Below, in pieces: positions 7,681 to 16,992 of a stretch of 64,000 nucleotides of DNA. The notes beneath the pieces were generated by a model. It did not search any database. It was given only the letters and a program-made list of their open reading frames with translations, and was not told the origin of the DNA. The position numbers and the translations under genes are program-made. The number at the start of each line of letters is the position of its first letter. The first letter of the stretch is position 1. Source of the DNA: Peribacillus simplex (lineage in GTDB: Bacteria > Bacillota > Bacilli > Bacillales > DSM-1321); the NCBI RefSeq assembly GCF_900156045.1, contig NZ_FTMX01000009.1, positions 62,001 to 126,000 on the forward strand, written 5' to 3'.

Positions 7681-9329
7681 GCATTTAACCACTCTTTCAT
7701 CTTTTCTAAACTGACTGTATATGGACGTTTAATTAGATTCCTTTCATACCTGGACAAGGTACTATGTGAGATCCCCATTTCCTTAGCCGCCTCAAAAATG
7801 CTTAATCCCCGATCCGTTCTTTCCTTATTTATCGTTTCGGGGGACACTTGCTTTTCTTCAACCATCTCCTTGGTTGCACCAGTTTCCCTGTCCGTCATCC
7901 CTTTCAACATAGTTAGAAAATTCTCTGTGTCATAGTCCTGATCCTCGATCAATAATAAGTCCTGGTCATCTCCCATTCCCGTGATTTCAGTAGGTGGGAT
8001 GATTTGGACACGTGCCCTCAACCAAGTATTTGCGAACCAATTTCTCTCCTGCTCAATTTGTTTCTCCAGGTTTTTTTCCTTATAGCTCCACCCTTTAATG
8101 ATTCCATCCTGCTGCAGGGTGTCCAATATTTCCTCAAATTGTTCTCTAATCCTTGAACCGTATCGCGGATTCACGTCCAAATCCATGACTTTTAAAAGCC
8201 CTTTGTCTCCCCCAATATGATAAGCCCTGAGATAATCTGCACTCTTCTGGCGAATCCTCCACTGCCAGGACAGGTACCTGGATAACCGTTTATGGTACTT
8301 TTGCTTAATTGGATGATATTCTAGCGTCTTTAATGCAAGCAGCCCACTGCTCCTTTGGGAACCGTATAAGAAATTTGCGAGCATTTCCCCTGGACGAATG
8401 CTGCATTCATAAATACCGATCGGGTTATCCCCCCGATAGGCTACCGTCACGCTATCCACCAAAAACAAGGGATTAAACTGGACTTGTCCAATTTCTTCAA
8501 AATCTCCCTGGTCCTCATTTATGAACCTCAAATTCTCTTTTTCAATTCTTATCCATATCGTGGTGAGAGCGGCCAACCTTTTCATGATATCATCACGTTC
8601 TTTTTTTCGATAAGACATTTGATAGCCGTCTAAATCTTCTTTCCGACCTTGCAATCTCCTTAGATTCAAAGCATCATCCGTATGAAAATGGATCATTTGG
8701 TCCTTATGAGTAGCCTGTTGCATCCAAAGAATCGAGACAATATCAAAAATATCTGCGGTTAAGTCATCCATCGACGTGATGGCTTGAGAGGTGAGGTTTT
8801 TCCATTGTTCGATGGCTACATTGGATTTCATCATCAGATAATCATTTTCTGCCCTCACTTGAGCCGTCGCTTCTAAAGCCCTCTCCGCAATTCTCGCAGT
8901 AGGAATATCCGTCTCAATGTCGAATTCATTTTTACTGATGGTCTCCCTTAATTTATGAAATAATAAGGCCGAACCGGACTCGGCAAAATTTTGATTCAAC
9001 AAGGCATTTATCACTTCCCTGTTGTTTGACTTGGGGGAATGTGCTGAATTCTCTTCTCCTATAATCTGTATGTATGGAAGGACAAAATCTCTAATTTCTT
9101 CTATGTAATCATCAACCCATTGTTCCATTTCCTCGAACTTCAACCCATAATTTTTCACCAAGCTATCCAAAATCACAAAAAATGCTTTTAATGTTTGGCT
9201 AGGCTGGTAATCATCTTGACCGGACATAAGATGGTTGATATCCATATTCCATTCGACAAAGAGTTGAGGAAAATCCGGGAAAATCGTTTTCATGACATTC
9301 AAAAATTTCGTTTGCAGGGGTTGTAACAT
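7674..9329 (-). CDS. Replication-associated DNA-binding protein with C-terminal XRE domain
   Basis: A 551-aa cytosolic protein. A mid-protein block near residues 325-430 (IRPGEMLANFLYG, LKTLEYHP, KRLSRYLSWQWRIR, then FEEILDTLQQDGIIKGWSY) resembles winged-helix segments of plasmid replication initiators. Residues about 500-548 are an XRE helix-turn-helix (RGLSIFEAAKEMGISHSTLS). It is the second gene of an operon; its ATG overlaps the stop of the MerR-like gene by one base (TAATG). The operon faces away from an array of nine iterons, and a second initiator-like gene lies on the other side. An initiator role is inferred; a large regulator is the alternative. Confidence 0.5.
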   Translation of the reverse strand: MLQPLQTKFLNVMKTIFPDFPQLFVEWNMDINHLMSGQDDYQPSQTLKAFFVILDSLVKNYGLKFEEMEQWVDDYIEEIRDFVLPYIQIIGEENSAHSPKSNNREVINALLNQNFAESGSALLFHKLRETISKNEFDIETDIPTARIAERALEATAQVRAENDYLMMKSNVAIEQWKNLTSQAITSMDDLTADIFDIVSILWMQQATHKDQMIHFHTDDALNLRRLQGRKEDLDGYQMSYRKKERDDIMKRLAALTTIWIRIEKENLRFINEDQGDFEEIGQVQFNPLFLVDSVTVAYRGDNPIGIYECSIRPGEMLANFLYGSQRSSGLLALKTLEYHPIKQKYHKRLSRYLSWQWRIRQKSADYLRAYHIGGDKGLLKVMDLDVNPRYGSRIREQFEEILDTLQQDGIIKGWSYKEKNLEKQIEQERNWFANTWLRARVQIIPPTEITGMGDDQDLLLIEDQDYDTENFLTMLKGMTDRETGATKEMVEEKQVSPETINKERTDRGLSIFEAAKEMGISHSTLSRYERNLIKRPYTVSLEKMKEWLNAK

Positions 9330-9814
9330 TATTCTTTAATCCACCCTTCTTTTGTCGACTCTATGTCCTCAAATGAGTACTGTTGGATGTAATCTTGAAA
9401 AACAACGGTTTCCAAAATACCCAAATCGTGCAGAAAGCTAACGGACTCAAAAGAAAGGAACTGAACGATCGGATTTTTTTCTAAGATGGCATTTTTCAAC
9501 TGTTGAATGTCCTTTTCCTGATAAAGGATAAAATTTCCCATCTGTTCTTTAATGTCCATAGGGGAATAGATTGTATCTTTGAAAGGTTGATTACGCATAC
9601 ATTCATAGACCGTCTCATCTTTTATATAATAAGTCCTGACACCAAATTCTTTTCCGTCTTTAAAAAATTCGATTTGTTTTCGAAACCATATGGGACCACT
9701 GTATAAATGGACCACTGGTTTAGGAAGCACGCCACGCAGCTGATAGGTGGAGACCTTTCTCCGATCCCATCCGAGAATTTCCCCCACCTCTTTAACTCCT
9801 ACTAAAAAAGCCAT
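9329..9814 (-). CDS. MerR/excisionase-like DNA-binding protein
   Basis: A 161-aa protein. The N-terminal 50 residues (LVGVKEVGEILGWDRRKVS, then RGVLPKPVVHLYSGPIWF) form a typical MerR/excisionase winged helix-turn-helix. The rest is helical and unrecognised. It is the first gene of a coupled two-gene unit with the XRE protein and lies next to the iteron region, so it may help open or regulate the origin. No metal- or drug-binding effector domain is visible. Confidence 0.6.
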   Translation of the reverse strand: MAFLVGVKEVGEILGWDRRKVSTYQLRGVLPKPVVHLYSGPIWFRKQIEFFKDGKEFGVRTYYIKDETVYECMRNQPFKDTIYSPMDIKEQMGNFILYQEKDIQQLKNAILEKNPIVQFLSFESVSFLHDLGILETVVFQDYIQQYSFEDIESTKEGWIKE

Positions 9815-9909
9815 CTGTGTTCCCCTTCTAATCTTGTAATATGGTAATTATGAGTGAGCATTGTTGCTTTTGTCAACACACGGTTTAAACGTGCAACTTT
9901 TTTTATTTT

Positions 9910-11070
9910 GACGTTTGCTTTCACAATGTGCACAAAACACTTCTTCTCTGCTCACTTGCAATATTTCCCCTTTAAACTTGCGAAGCGCATCTGTTCACCA
10001 AAGTGGATGCTTTTACCCATTTGAAGCAGAACGAAAAACACGCATAAACAATGGTTCCTGTGCAAGTTGGGCACTTAGTTTTAAAATTGCGCTAGCGTCC
10101 GTAAGGATCAAGTTTGGTGCCCGTTATCTATTGGCTGCCTTCTAGGCTTCCTGCCGGAAAGGCTCTGAGAAGGTTAGGTTTGCGATGCTTCACCATTCGG
10201 AATGCAACTGATAAAAATAAATATAAAAAGCAGCCGATTGGACACTCTTAATAAAAATTGCAACTTATCTTCCCTTTGACGTTTCCTCTCACAATGTGCA
10301 CAATCCTGTTTATAGAACTTCTATTAAAATATAGGTTCTTTAACTAAAGCCTTGCATAAGGAATCTCCATCTGGTCAAATAAAAGGGAATTGACGTTTCC
10401 TTTCACACGTTATTGTGCAAGTTTTACGATTTTAGTTCAATTATAAATGACTTTTTTCATTAGATTGTGGATATACCAGTGATTCCCTCCTCCCTAAATG
10501 ATTAGAGAATGACGTTTCCTTTCACAATATGCACAGCATTATATGAGATTGCAACTTTTCCTTCATTGGACGTTTGCTCTCACAATGTGCACAATGATAA
10601 GGGGATGCAAGTTTATCTTCCATTAACAACCTCCATAAACTCGGCTCTTTCTTGCATCTCTCACTCAGCCATAATAAGCTGTGCAACTTTTTCTGTTTTG
10701 ACGTTTCCTTTCACAATGTGCACAATTCCCCTTTTTTGCACGGAGATTTTTCCAAACATTTTCATCAACCAACCTTTTATACCCCTAAATCACCAACAAA
10801 ATTTCAGAAAAAAAGAAGATCCCACACAAAATAGTGCCTGAATTTATCTCTTTTTGTTCTAAAATGAAGAAAAATGACGTTTGCTCTCACACAAACTTGC
10901 ACACATTTCTGTGCAAGTTTTTTTATTCTGGTCCATTTTTGGATGGTCTATTTCATGAAAACATTGATATATCAGTGTTTCTCCTAATGTGCTTATCTAT
11001 CCATTCATGACGTTTCCTTTCACAACATGCACAAATGATGTGAAAAAATGACGTTTCCTTTCACACAAAA
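9910..11070 (+). repeat. Nine-copy iteron array, probable replication origin
   Basis: Nine direct repeats of GACGTTTSCTYTCACA followed by a TGCACA-type end start at 9910, 10278, 10392, 10511, 10569, 10700, 10876, 11009 and 11050. Several are preceded 10-20 bp upstream by TGCAACTT, making a larger composite unit. All face the same way, toward the 373-aa gene. Spacing is irregular (41-368 bp), unlike the phased iterons of many theta plasmids. No gene is supported inside the array. A role as origin or incompatibility locus is inferred from repeat content and the flanking initiator-like genes. Confidence 0.75.
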
Positions 11071-11218
11071 ATTTTTAGAGTTTTTTTCAACCCCTTGCCC
11101 CCCAAGGGATGAGCACATGTTGTGCAACTTTGAAATTCCCTTAATAAAGGACAGCATTTCCTGTTTTTCCATTCTGCTATAATTCAAACTAGAAAAATAG
11201 ACGAGAGGAGGGCCTAAA

Positions 11219-12340
11219 ATGAAAGAATCCAGAATAAGAATTGATGGTTTTAAAATGCATCACGCCATCTTAAAAGAATTCCATTTTCTTCGTGATCAGT
11301 CATTTGAGCGCCCTCCTGCCTCTGCCTATGTCGTATATATGACCATGTTAAACCAATTACAGGTAGAACAGAACCAACGAGGCATGCTTAAGGAATATAA
11401 TCTTTCTTACTGGGCAAAGAAACTTGGAATCTCTTATTCTACCCTTTGGGGAGGAAGAAAGTTTTTAGAAGATCATCATTTTGTAAAAGAGGAAATCCAC
11501 GAAGGGTTACCTGTTATCAGGTTAAAAGATGTTGATAAGTATAATACACCTGAACTTAATGGGGTATCTCTCAACTACCTAATCATACCGCACGCCCTTT
11601 TTGAAACGAATATTTTAGCAGAATTCGTACGTACCTCGAACCCGGAAGGGATCGAACTTCTCTTATCCTTACTTAACCAGTTCCGGACTGGTCTGTCTTT
11701 CAGCAAGACAGGTGAAATGGAGAAAATAAAACAAGAACGGACAATGAAGACACTTAAACTTCAACTAAACAAAAATGCAAAAGGGGTTCGTAAAACTTTA
11801 AGCGTTTTAGAAGCTCTTTTTTCCATCGAATTCACAGGGATAGAGATTCGTGGCAAGCAAATATGGATAAAAAAAGCCACCTTTTCCTTGAAGCCGGAAT
11901 GTGTGGAGGAAAACACGGATGAATTCAATGTCAACTCACTCATGGCGAAACTATCAAAAGAGCTCACCTACTTCTTTGATGGACATCAAATTAAATTTAA
12001 ACCAAGAGACCAAATCGATGTCATGATTTCCTTTAAGCAGGAAGTAATGAATAAACTGAACTACCTTATGGATGAGGACGATGAAAGCTTCACCATACGT
12101 GATCGATTCACGAAAACCTTCTTTTTACAAACAATGGATCAGATAGGAATTCATATACATACAGAAAAACAACGAAAAGGTTCCTTCCATTTCTACTCGA
12201 TTGGTGCCTTTTTCAGAATGGCCTTTAGAAAGTATCTTCCTGGTGCCTTAAAAAAGATTCCCTATGAATTAATCCATGAAGCCAAAATCAGAGAGTACAC
12301 TAAAACCGGCCAAACACCAGAGCTACACGGTGTAATTTAA
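11219..12340 (+). CDS. Putative plasmid replication initiator
   Basis: A 373-aa protein with a GAGAGGAGGG site before its ATG and a TATAAT at 11178-11183. An N-terminal winged-helix region is suggested by YNLSYWAKKLGISYSTLWGGRKFLEDHHF (residues about 60-90); a second helical domain follows with a basic patch (KTLKLQLNKNAKGVRKTLS). The last iteron lies 150 bp upstream and all iterons point at this gene, the usual layout of an iteron-binding initiator. No catalytic motifs such as HUH or helicase boxes were seen. The name is inferred from context and fold. Confidence 0.6.
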   Translation: MKESRIRIDGFKMHHAILKEFHFLRDQSFERPPASAYVVYMTMLNQLQVEQNQRGMLKEYNLSYWAKKLGISYSTLWGGRKFLEDHHFVKEEIHEGLPVIRLKDVDKYNTPELNGVSLNYLIIPHALFETNILAEFVRTSNPEGIELLLSLLNQFRTGLSFSKTGEMEKIKQERTMKTLKLQLNKNAKGVRKTLSVLEALFSIEFTGIEIRGKQIWIKKATFSLKPECVEENTDEFNVNSLMAKLSKELTYFFDGHQIKFKPRDQIDVMISFKQEVMNKLNYLMDEDDESFTIRDRFTKTFFLQTMDQIGIHIHTEKQRKGSFHFYSIGAFFRMAFRKYLPGALKKIPYELIHEAKIREYTKTGQTPELHGVI

Positions 12341-13080
12341 TAACTTAACCCAGCCTTGTGAAAAAATAAGACATTCACAGGGCTATTCGAATAGACGCAA
12401 AAAATATATTGACCCATTCCCTTCAAACAAAAGTCTTTCCTTCCCTCTTCTGTCACGAATTCTGGCAGAATTTTCGAGAAGGATTATTTTTTTACACTTA
12501 ATAGATTCCGAATGTAGCCTTGTGAAATAGTGGATATTAAAAATACTCTCCTGTGAATATGTAAATAGTTAAAAAAAAGCCCTGTGTATATGTGACTTCA
12601 TTTACATTCGATATGTGGGAAAGTGGAAACTCTGTTAAAACAACACTTAGAAATGGCTAGAACCCTTGTCCCTCAAGGGATATACCTAACAATAGAAAAA
12701 TGCCTATTACTTCTGTTTCTTTTATTAAATCTGTTTTCTCTTATTAAATATGCCTTTTTATTAAATTTGTTTATTTACGAAATAAATCACTTCAAAAAGA
12801 ATTTAAAATAATAGATTAGTAAGAATCATTTACTTCCTGTAAAACAATGAGCCTTTCAATCATTAAAAAAACAATCAGCCACATTAGATAAATTAAAGTT
12901 CATTTATTATAAGTTTTATACAATCAACAGAAGAACCATCCAATCAGTTGGGGCAAACTTAAACGACCACTATGAAAAATTCAGCATTAGTGAAAGGAGC
13001 AGCATTCTATAAAGCTTTTCACTAAATCAATTTTCACCCAAAATTTTGCAAGCCATACCTTAAAAATGAAAAGATTTTGT
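12341..13080. other. Mostly non-coding stretch with CCTTGTGAA repeats
   Basis: CCTTGTGAA or CCTGTGAA occurs several times between 12353 and 12600, including an inverted pair at 12350-12387 (CCTTGTGAA / TTCACAGGG). These could be further initiator-binding or hairpin sites after the 373-aa gene. A 62-codon hydrophobic frame at 12623-12811 lacks a good start and is not called. Confidence 0.4.
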
Positions 13081-13108
13081 AAAAAAAGACCACCCAAGCC
13101 GGTGGTCT
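13081..13108 (-). terminator. Rho-independent terminator after the MerR-like coiled-coil gene
   Basis: Stem AGACCACC / GGTGGTCT with a 6-nt loop, followed on the minus strand by seven T. It lies 240 bp beyond the stop of the 300-aa minus-strand gene. Confidence 0.7.
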
Positions 13109-13209
13109 AACTTCTATCTAATTCTTGCATTCAATCTACTTAACTAAGGGGTAAGGACCTTAGTTCCCTTTTCCCCTGCTACAGAGCTTAGAGAGCCCTT
13201 AGAGAAGAC

Positions 13210-13332
13210 ATGGACATCATTGTTCTTCATAAAGCAAAAGAATACATTTATTCCTCATTTGAATCTACAAAAAGAAATGTTAATACCCATCTTCCAGCAA
13301 GCGTCCTACGTTTAAAAGATAACATAGACTAA
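13210..13332 (+). CDS. Possible 40-aa ORF or gene remnant
   Basis: A short frame starting MDIIVLHKAKEYIYSSFEST, with only a weak AGAGAAG upstream. It ends 17 bp before the convergent 300-aa gene. The sequence has a protein-like composition but no family was recognised; it may be the tail of a lost gene. Confidence 0.25.
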   Translation: MDIIVLHKAKEYIYSSFESTKRNVNTHLPASVLRLKDNID

Positions 13333-13348
13333 AAATAAATAAGATTTA

Positions 13349-14251
13349 TTAATCCTCCATCGTTTGTTCCAGTACTTCCCTTTCATTTGTTAGAAGTGCT
13401 GTTTCGGATTTTAATCTTTTTTCTAAAGCAAGTGATTCTTCTTCCATCTGACTGATCTTCTGCCTTATCGTATCTATTTCTTCAATGTATTCCACTTCTA
13501 TATGGTCAGCTTTTATATCCCTTTCATCCACTAGTATGTCCGATTCTATATTGAGAGTATCTTCTGTACTCTTTTTTGAAAAGAAAGAGAAAAAACCAGT
13601 ATTTTTCTTTTGCTCCAAACTTTTTCGTAACACAATAGCTGCTTGTCTATCCATTTTTCGATTTAACCGATGATTCTTAATCTTTTCTTCTAAAACTTCA
13701 ATTTGTCTTTGTCTATCAGCTATTCCGGTTCTCCTTCTCAGCAGCTCCACTTCAATTAGATTGATTGTGTTTTGTAGCGTGAAGGTTCTCATCATGACAT
13801 TCTGCCTTCTATCAAATTCCGAGAATAATTGATCTAAGGTATCCTCATTATATTTACTCCCTTTTGCTTTTCCACTATTTTGTTGAGGAATCGATTTTAG
13901 CGATAACTTAACTTGAATATCAGAAATCGTTTCTCCCCTCTCAATGGACAATAAAGTCATATGGAGTTTAAAAACAGTAAGAAATGGCAATCGCTTCTTT
14001 CTACCTTCTACATAAATCTCTAAGTATCCCTCTAGCATTCTAACGTAATACCTTAACGTCGAATTAGCGATATTAAAGATTTTATCGGAACAATCGGTGG
14101 TTGAATACATGGCATTCGGATCCAACTCTAGAATATCCTTTTTAAAAAGTTTGGCACTGTATTCCTTATCAAGCACCAATGAAGTGAATAAAGCATCATC
14201 ACGAAGTGCTTCTGTAATGAAGTCCTTGTTTGCTTGGACTCTGTTTGTCAC
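13349..14251 (-). CDS. MerR-like DNA-binding protein with long coiled coil (TubY/RacA-like layout)
   Basis: A 300-aa protein with a GTG start at 14251 after AAGAGGAGGG. Residues about 45-115 look like a MerR-type winged helix (YSTTDCSDKIFNIANSTLR, then LPFLTVFKLHMTLLSIERG). Residues 170-300 are strongly coiled coil and acidic at the end. An N-terminal MerR-like fold plus coiled coil is the layout of TubY and RacA, proteins that tie DNA to partition or segregation structures. The gene diverges from parM across the repeat region, and its own promoter is embedded there. A role in partition or its regulation is inferred. Confidence 0.55.
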   Translation of the reverse strand: MTNRVQANKDFITEALRDDALFTSLVLDKEYSAKLFKKDILELDPNAMYSTTDCSDKIFNIANSTLRYYVRMLEGYLEIYVEGRKKRLPFLTVFKLHMTLLSIERGETISDIQVKLSLKSIPQQNSGKAKGSKYNEDTLDQLFSEFDRRQNVMMRTFTLQNTINLIEVELLRRRTGIADRQRQIEVLEEKIKNHRLNRKMDRQAAIVLRKSLEQKKNTGFFSFFSKKSTEDTLNIESDILVDERDIKADHIEVEYIEEIDTIRQKISQMEEESLALEKRLKSETALLTNEREVLEQTMED

Positions 14252-14288
14252 GATAACCCTCCTCTTAACGCTAGTTTAACTATAGCTT

Positions 14289-14316
14289 ATTATATTTCCC
14301 TATCGCTAAGCGTCAA
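14289..14316 (-). promoter_or_regulatory. Sigma-A promoter of the MerR-like coiled-coil gene
   Basis: On the minus strand TTGACG (14311-14316) and TATAAT (14289-14294) are separated by 16 bp. The -35 element and spacer contain TTGACGCTTAGCGATA, which matches the second repeat family of this region, so repeat-bound protein would block the promoter. Confidence 0.7.
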
Positions 14317-14951
14317 TTTATCTTTATCTATAGTTTACCTACTAGATAAAGACTAATCAACTAGGTTTGTTTGCTTTAATAGAAATTATGAATGCATTTG
14401 ATGGATTTTAATCTAATCTAGATTAAGTTAGAATGAAAAAAAACGATAGTCTAGTCTAATCTAGTTTAGATAATACATGAGTTTTTTTTGCTTTTATTGT
14501 GATAGATAACTGAAAATATGGATCTGATGGTAGTATGCAAGCGACAAAATGATAATATCGGCATTAATTTGAGAATGAATAACTATTTACTAAATTAAAC
14601 TAATCTAATCTAATCTAGATTAGATTGGGGGTAAGGTGCATTTTATTTACAACGTTAAACAACCGATAACGTTAATTTGGCGATAATTAGCAATGATTCG
14701 CAATAGATTAGCGATAAATTACAGGTGATTAGCGGTTGATAAAAGAAGTCAAAAGACCGATAACGTCAAATTACCGTCAAATAAACGACAGAGATACTCA
14801 GAAATATTTGTTAAGTGATGAGGCGGCGCTAATTTAGCGGTATGATGGCAGCGTCAAAGTGGCGATAACGTTAAATTAGCGCTAATTTTTCGTTGACTTT
14901 AACAGGGATTCTCGATATATTGGATAGTAAGTAGACTAAACTAGATTAGTC
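14298..14951. repeat. Centromere-like repeat region of the partition locus
   Basis: Two interleaved repeat families fill the gap between the divergent genes. Family A, CTAATCTAGATTAG-type palindromes, occurs at 14410-14427, 14447-14469, 14598-14627 and 14932-14951 and again upstream of the 99-aa gene near 5.5 kb. Family B, GCGATAACGTTAAATTAGC-like, recurs between 14640 and 14900, with a related site at 14298-14316. Dense repeats beside parM and parR are the hallmark of the parC centromere, and sites overlapping both promoters suggest autoregulation. Confidence 0.65.
14893..14921 (+). promoter_or_regulatory. Sigma-A promoter of parM
   Basis: TTGACT (14893-14898) and TATATT (14916-14921) with a 17-bp spacer. 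A family A palindrome (ACTAAACTAGATTAGT) begins about 12 bp after the -10, an ideal site for repression by the DNA-binding partner. Confidence 0.75.
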
Positions 14952-14966
14952 CGAAGGAGGAAGACC

Positions 14967-16217
14967 ATGACAAAGCTTGATTTTTTATTTAAAGAGGATT
15001 ATTTAATTGCAGGAGTGGATAGTGGGAACATTTCTAATAAAATTACGTATATCGATCAGAAAGGGAACGTTGTTTCATTAAATATCGCGAGTATTATCGG
15101 GGAAAACGCGGAAACGACTGCGGAAGATATGCCTGATGAAAGCGCAGATAAATCTTTTCCTGATGATATGATCCTTCATTTACATATTAAAAGTAAAGCC
15201 TTACCAAAGAATCGAACAAATGCCTATTATACAGTAGGGGAATATGCTCAAATTTCAACGAATGACAAAAATAATTTAAGGGAAACCAGCAGTGATGCAA
15301 GAGATAAATTAGGGAATGAAATACATGTTGTAACCACTTTAGCGGGATTAGCCTTAGCTGCTTGGAAATCGGGTAAGAGCAATAAAGTAGACGTCCCATT
15401 GAGTTTTGGTCTTCCAATAGAAGAGGCCAAACAGGCGTCTTCCGAAAAAATCAACTTATATATGGGTGAGCATGAAATCACGGCAATAAAAGGGCCTTAT
15501 AAAGGCAAAACCATAACCATTAACATTACGAATGTTCAGCTGAATGTGGAGGGCGTAACGAGCTACTTAGCATTAGCCTTTGATTTAGTGGACGGGGAAG
15601 TGGTGGAAACTGAATTTTCATCACAAATCCATGATGAGTTTGCGATAGCTGATTTGGGAGCCGGAACATTGGATTTAGCTCTTTATGATGAAAATGGTTT
15701 AAACTCAACAAAATCTACAAACCATTTGATTGGTACAAATAAATACATTGATTTAATCATGAAAGAAGCAGCTGAACTAAAAGAATTCGACAGCATAAGG
15801 GCTCGATTTGAACGGGTGAATAAAACGCCTAAGATTTCGTTTACACGCGAAGAATTCATGAGGAAGTTCATCAAGCCAGAAATCGATAAAATGGTCAAAA
15901 AACCAAAATATTCTCCTGTCTTTAAAGCGACATGGCAGTCCAAAACAGCCGATATCACAGGGATCGTGGAGAAATATACAAATCAATATGCCGAAGAAGT
16001 GAAAGATAAAGTCATCCGGTATTTTGTTGATACCAACGTTGGGCAAATGATTATCGTCGGGGGAGGGCTGCTCTTCGCCTACCAATACCTAGCGGAACTT
16101 AAAGAAGAAGATTGTCTATTTCCTCCAAATATCGATCAAGCCAGTTTCTTTACAAGTAAGGCATATCTCTTGAAAAATATCATTGCTGAAATTGAAAAGC
16201 AATCAATTGAAGCATAA
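14967..16217 (+). CDS. ParM-like actin-family plasmid segregation ATPase
   Basis: A 416-aa protein with a GAAGGAGGAAGACC site. Actin-fold nucleotide-binding motifs are present: GVDSGN near residue 16 (phosphate 1), IADLGAGTLDLALYD near 230 (phosphate 2) and IIVGGG near 358 (adenosine). ParM/Alp proteins polymerize with ATP into filaments that push plasmid copies apart, bound through ParR to the centromere. The ParR-like gene follows after 57 bp, and a repeat-dense region with a clear promoter precedes it. Which ParM/Alp subgroup it belongs to cannot be told by eye. Confidence 0.85.
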   Translation: MTKLDFLFKEDYLIAGVDSGNISNKITYIDQKGNVVSLNIASIIGENAETTAEDMPDESADKSFPDDMILHLHIKSKALPKNRTNAYYTVGEYAQISTNDKNNLRETSSDARDKLGNEIHVVTTLAGLALAAWKSGKSNKVDVPLSFGLPIEEAKQASSEKINLYMGEHEITAIKGPYKGKTITINITNVQLNVEGVTSYLALAFDLVDGEVVETEFSSQIHDEFAIADLGAGTLDLALYDENGLNSTKSTNHLIGTNKYIDLIMKEAAELKEFDSIRARFERVNKTPKISFTREEFMRKFIKPEIDKMVKKPKYSPVFKATWQSKTADITGIVEKYTNQYAEEVKDKVIRYFVDTNVGQMIIVGGGLLFAYQYLAELKEEDCLFPPNIDQASFFTSKAYLLKNIIAEIEKQSIEA

Positions 16218-16274
16218 AAATTCAAGAGTGGGAGCAGCTTCTTCTTTTAGTTGTGATACAAGGTGGTGGTAACG

Positions 16275-16748
16275 TTGTCCAATAGAAAAATCACTCCAGG
16301 TAGGGGCATTCAATATACCCCAAAAACCTCGATAAAATGGGCTAATGAATTTAATGAGTTGGTAGACAGCTTTAAAAGCAGAAATGAACTTATTAGCGCG
16401 CTTATTGAAGATGGGTTAAAGGTTCGGAATGGATCTTATAAAGAACAAGGTATTTACCTTCCACTAGACACCTTTTCGAATGATCAATTAGCACTTTTGA
16501 AAACGGAGGAAGGTCAAAGGATTCTTTATAATATCGTTTCTTTAATTGTAGGGAATCCCGAAGGGACGACGCTTGCCCAGCAAATGGCGCAGCCGGTATC
16601 CCAGGAAAGTAAGCCAGCTTCCTCACCAATCGTTCCATCTGAAGCGCCTGTGAATCATGAAGAAGATGCTGAGGAAGGTAAGGGTCAATCAAACGAGGCC
16701 CTTTCTAAACTATTGAAGTTGGGGAAGATGACCAATTTAAAGGGATAA
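16275..16748 (+). CDS. ParR-like centromere-binding partner of ParM
   Basis: The best start is TTG at 16275, 8 bp after AAGGTGG, giving MSNRKITPGRGIQYTPKTSI; an earlier in-frame GTG at 16263 lies within the ribosome binding site. The 157-aa product has a basic N-terminus and a segment KWANEFNELVDSFKSRNELI compatible with ribbon-helix-helix DNA binding, then a Pro/Ser/Glu-rich linker and a short C-terminal helix (LSKLLKLGKMTNLKG) that could contact ParM. It follows parM directly and is ended by a terminator. Sequence alone is not diagnostic; the call rests on position and layout. Confidence 0.65.
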   Translation: MSNRKITPGRGIQYTPKTSIKWANEFNELVDSFKSRNELISALIEDGLKVRNGSYKEQGIYLPLDTFSNDQLALLKTEEGQRILYNIVSLIVGNPEGTTLAQQMAQPVSQESKPASSPIVPSEAPVNHEEDAEEGKGQSNEALSKLLKLGKMTNLKG

Positions 16749-16779
16749 AACACTTTTAATAGAGCTCAGATATATGTAA

Positions 16780-16832
16780 GAGGCTGATTCAAGGTCGTTG
16801 AATAACGACTAATTTGAATCAGTCTCTTTTTT
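16780..16832 (+). terminator. Terminator of the parMR operon
   Basis: Long stem with arms GAGGCTGATTCAA and TTGAATCAGTCTC around a partly self-paired loop, followed by a run of seven T. Confidence 0.85.
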
Positions 16833-16992
16833 TGTTGATTTAACACCCAAATCATATGGAAAAAGCCCTTTTTAACTGGAAATTTTATATATAGGGGGTT
16901 CTGTCGAGTGGCTGGGTCTTTATACAAAGTTTTCAAAGCAGGACGCACATTTTATTTTCGAGGTATTTGTCAAAATTTGTATTACAGTAGCA

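Noticed and set aside
10010-10140. Slightly GC-richer segment suggesting a structured RNA or gene
   Set aside because: No stable fold or coding pattern could be defined by eye.
9915-10841. Two frames within the iteron array
   Set aside because: They read across direct repeats, have no ribosome binding sites and repeat the same peptide pieces because of the iterons.
12623-12811. 62-codon hydrophobic frame
   Set aside because: Weak start context and very AT-rich, low-complexity Leu/Phe/Lys content; it may arise by chance.
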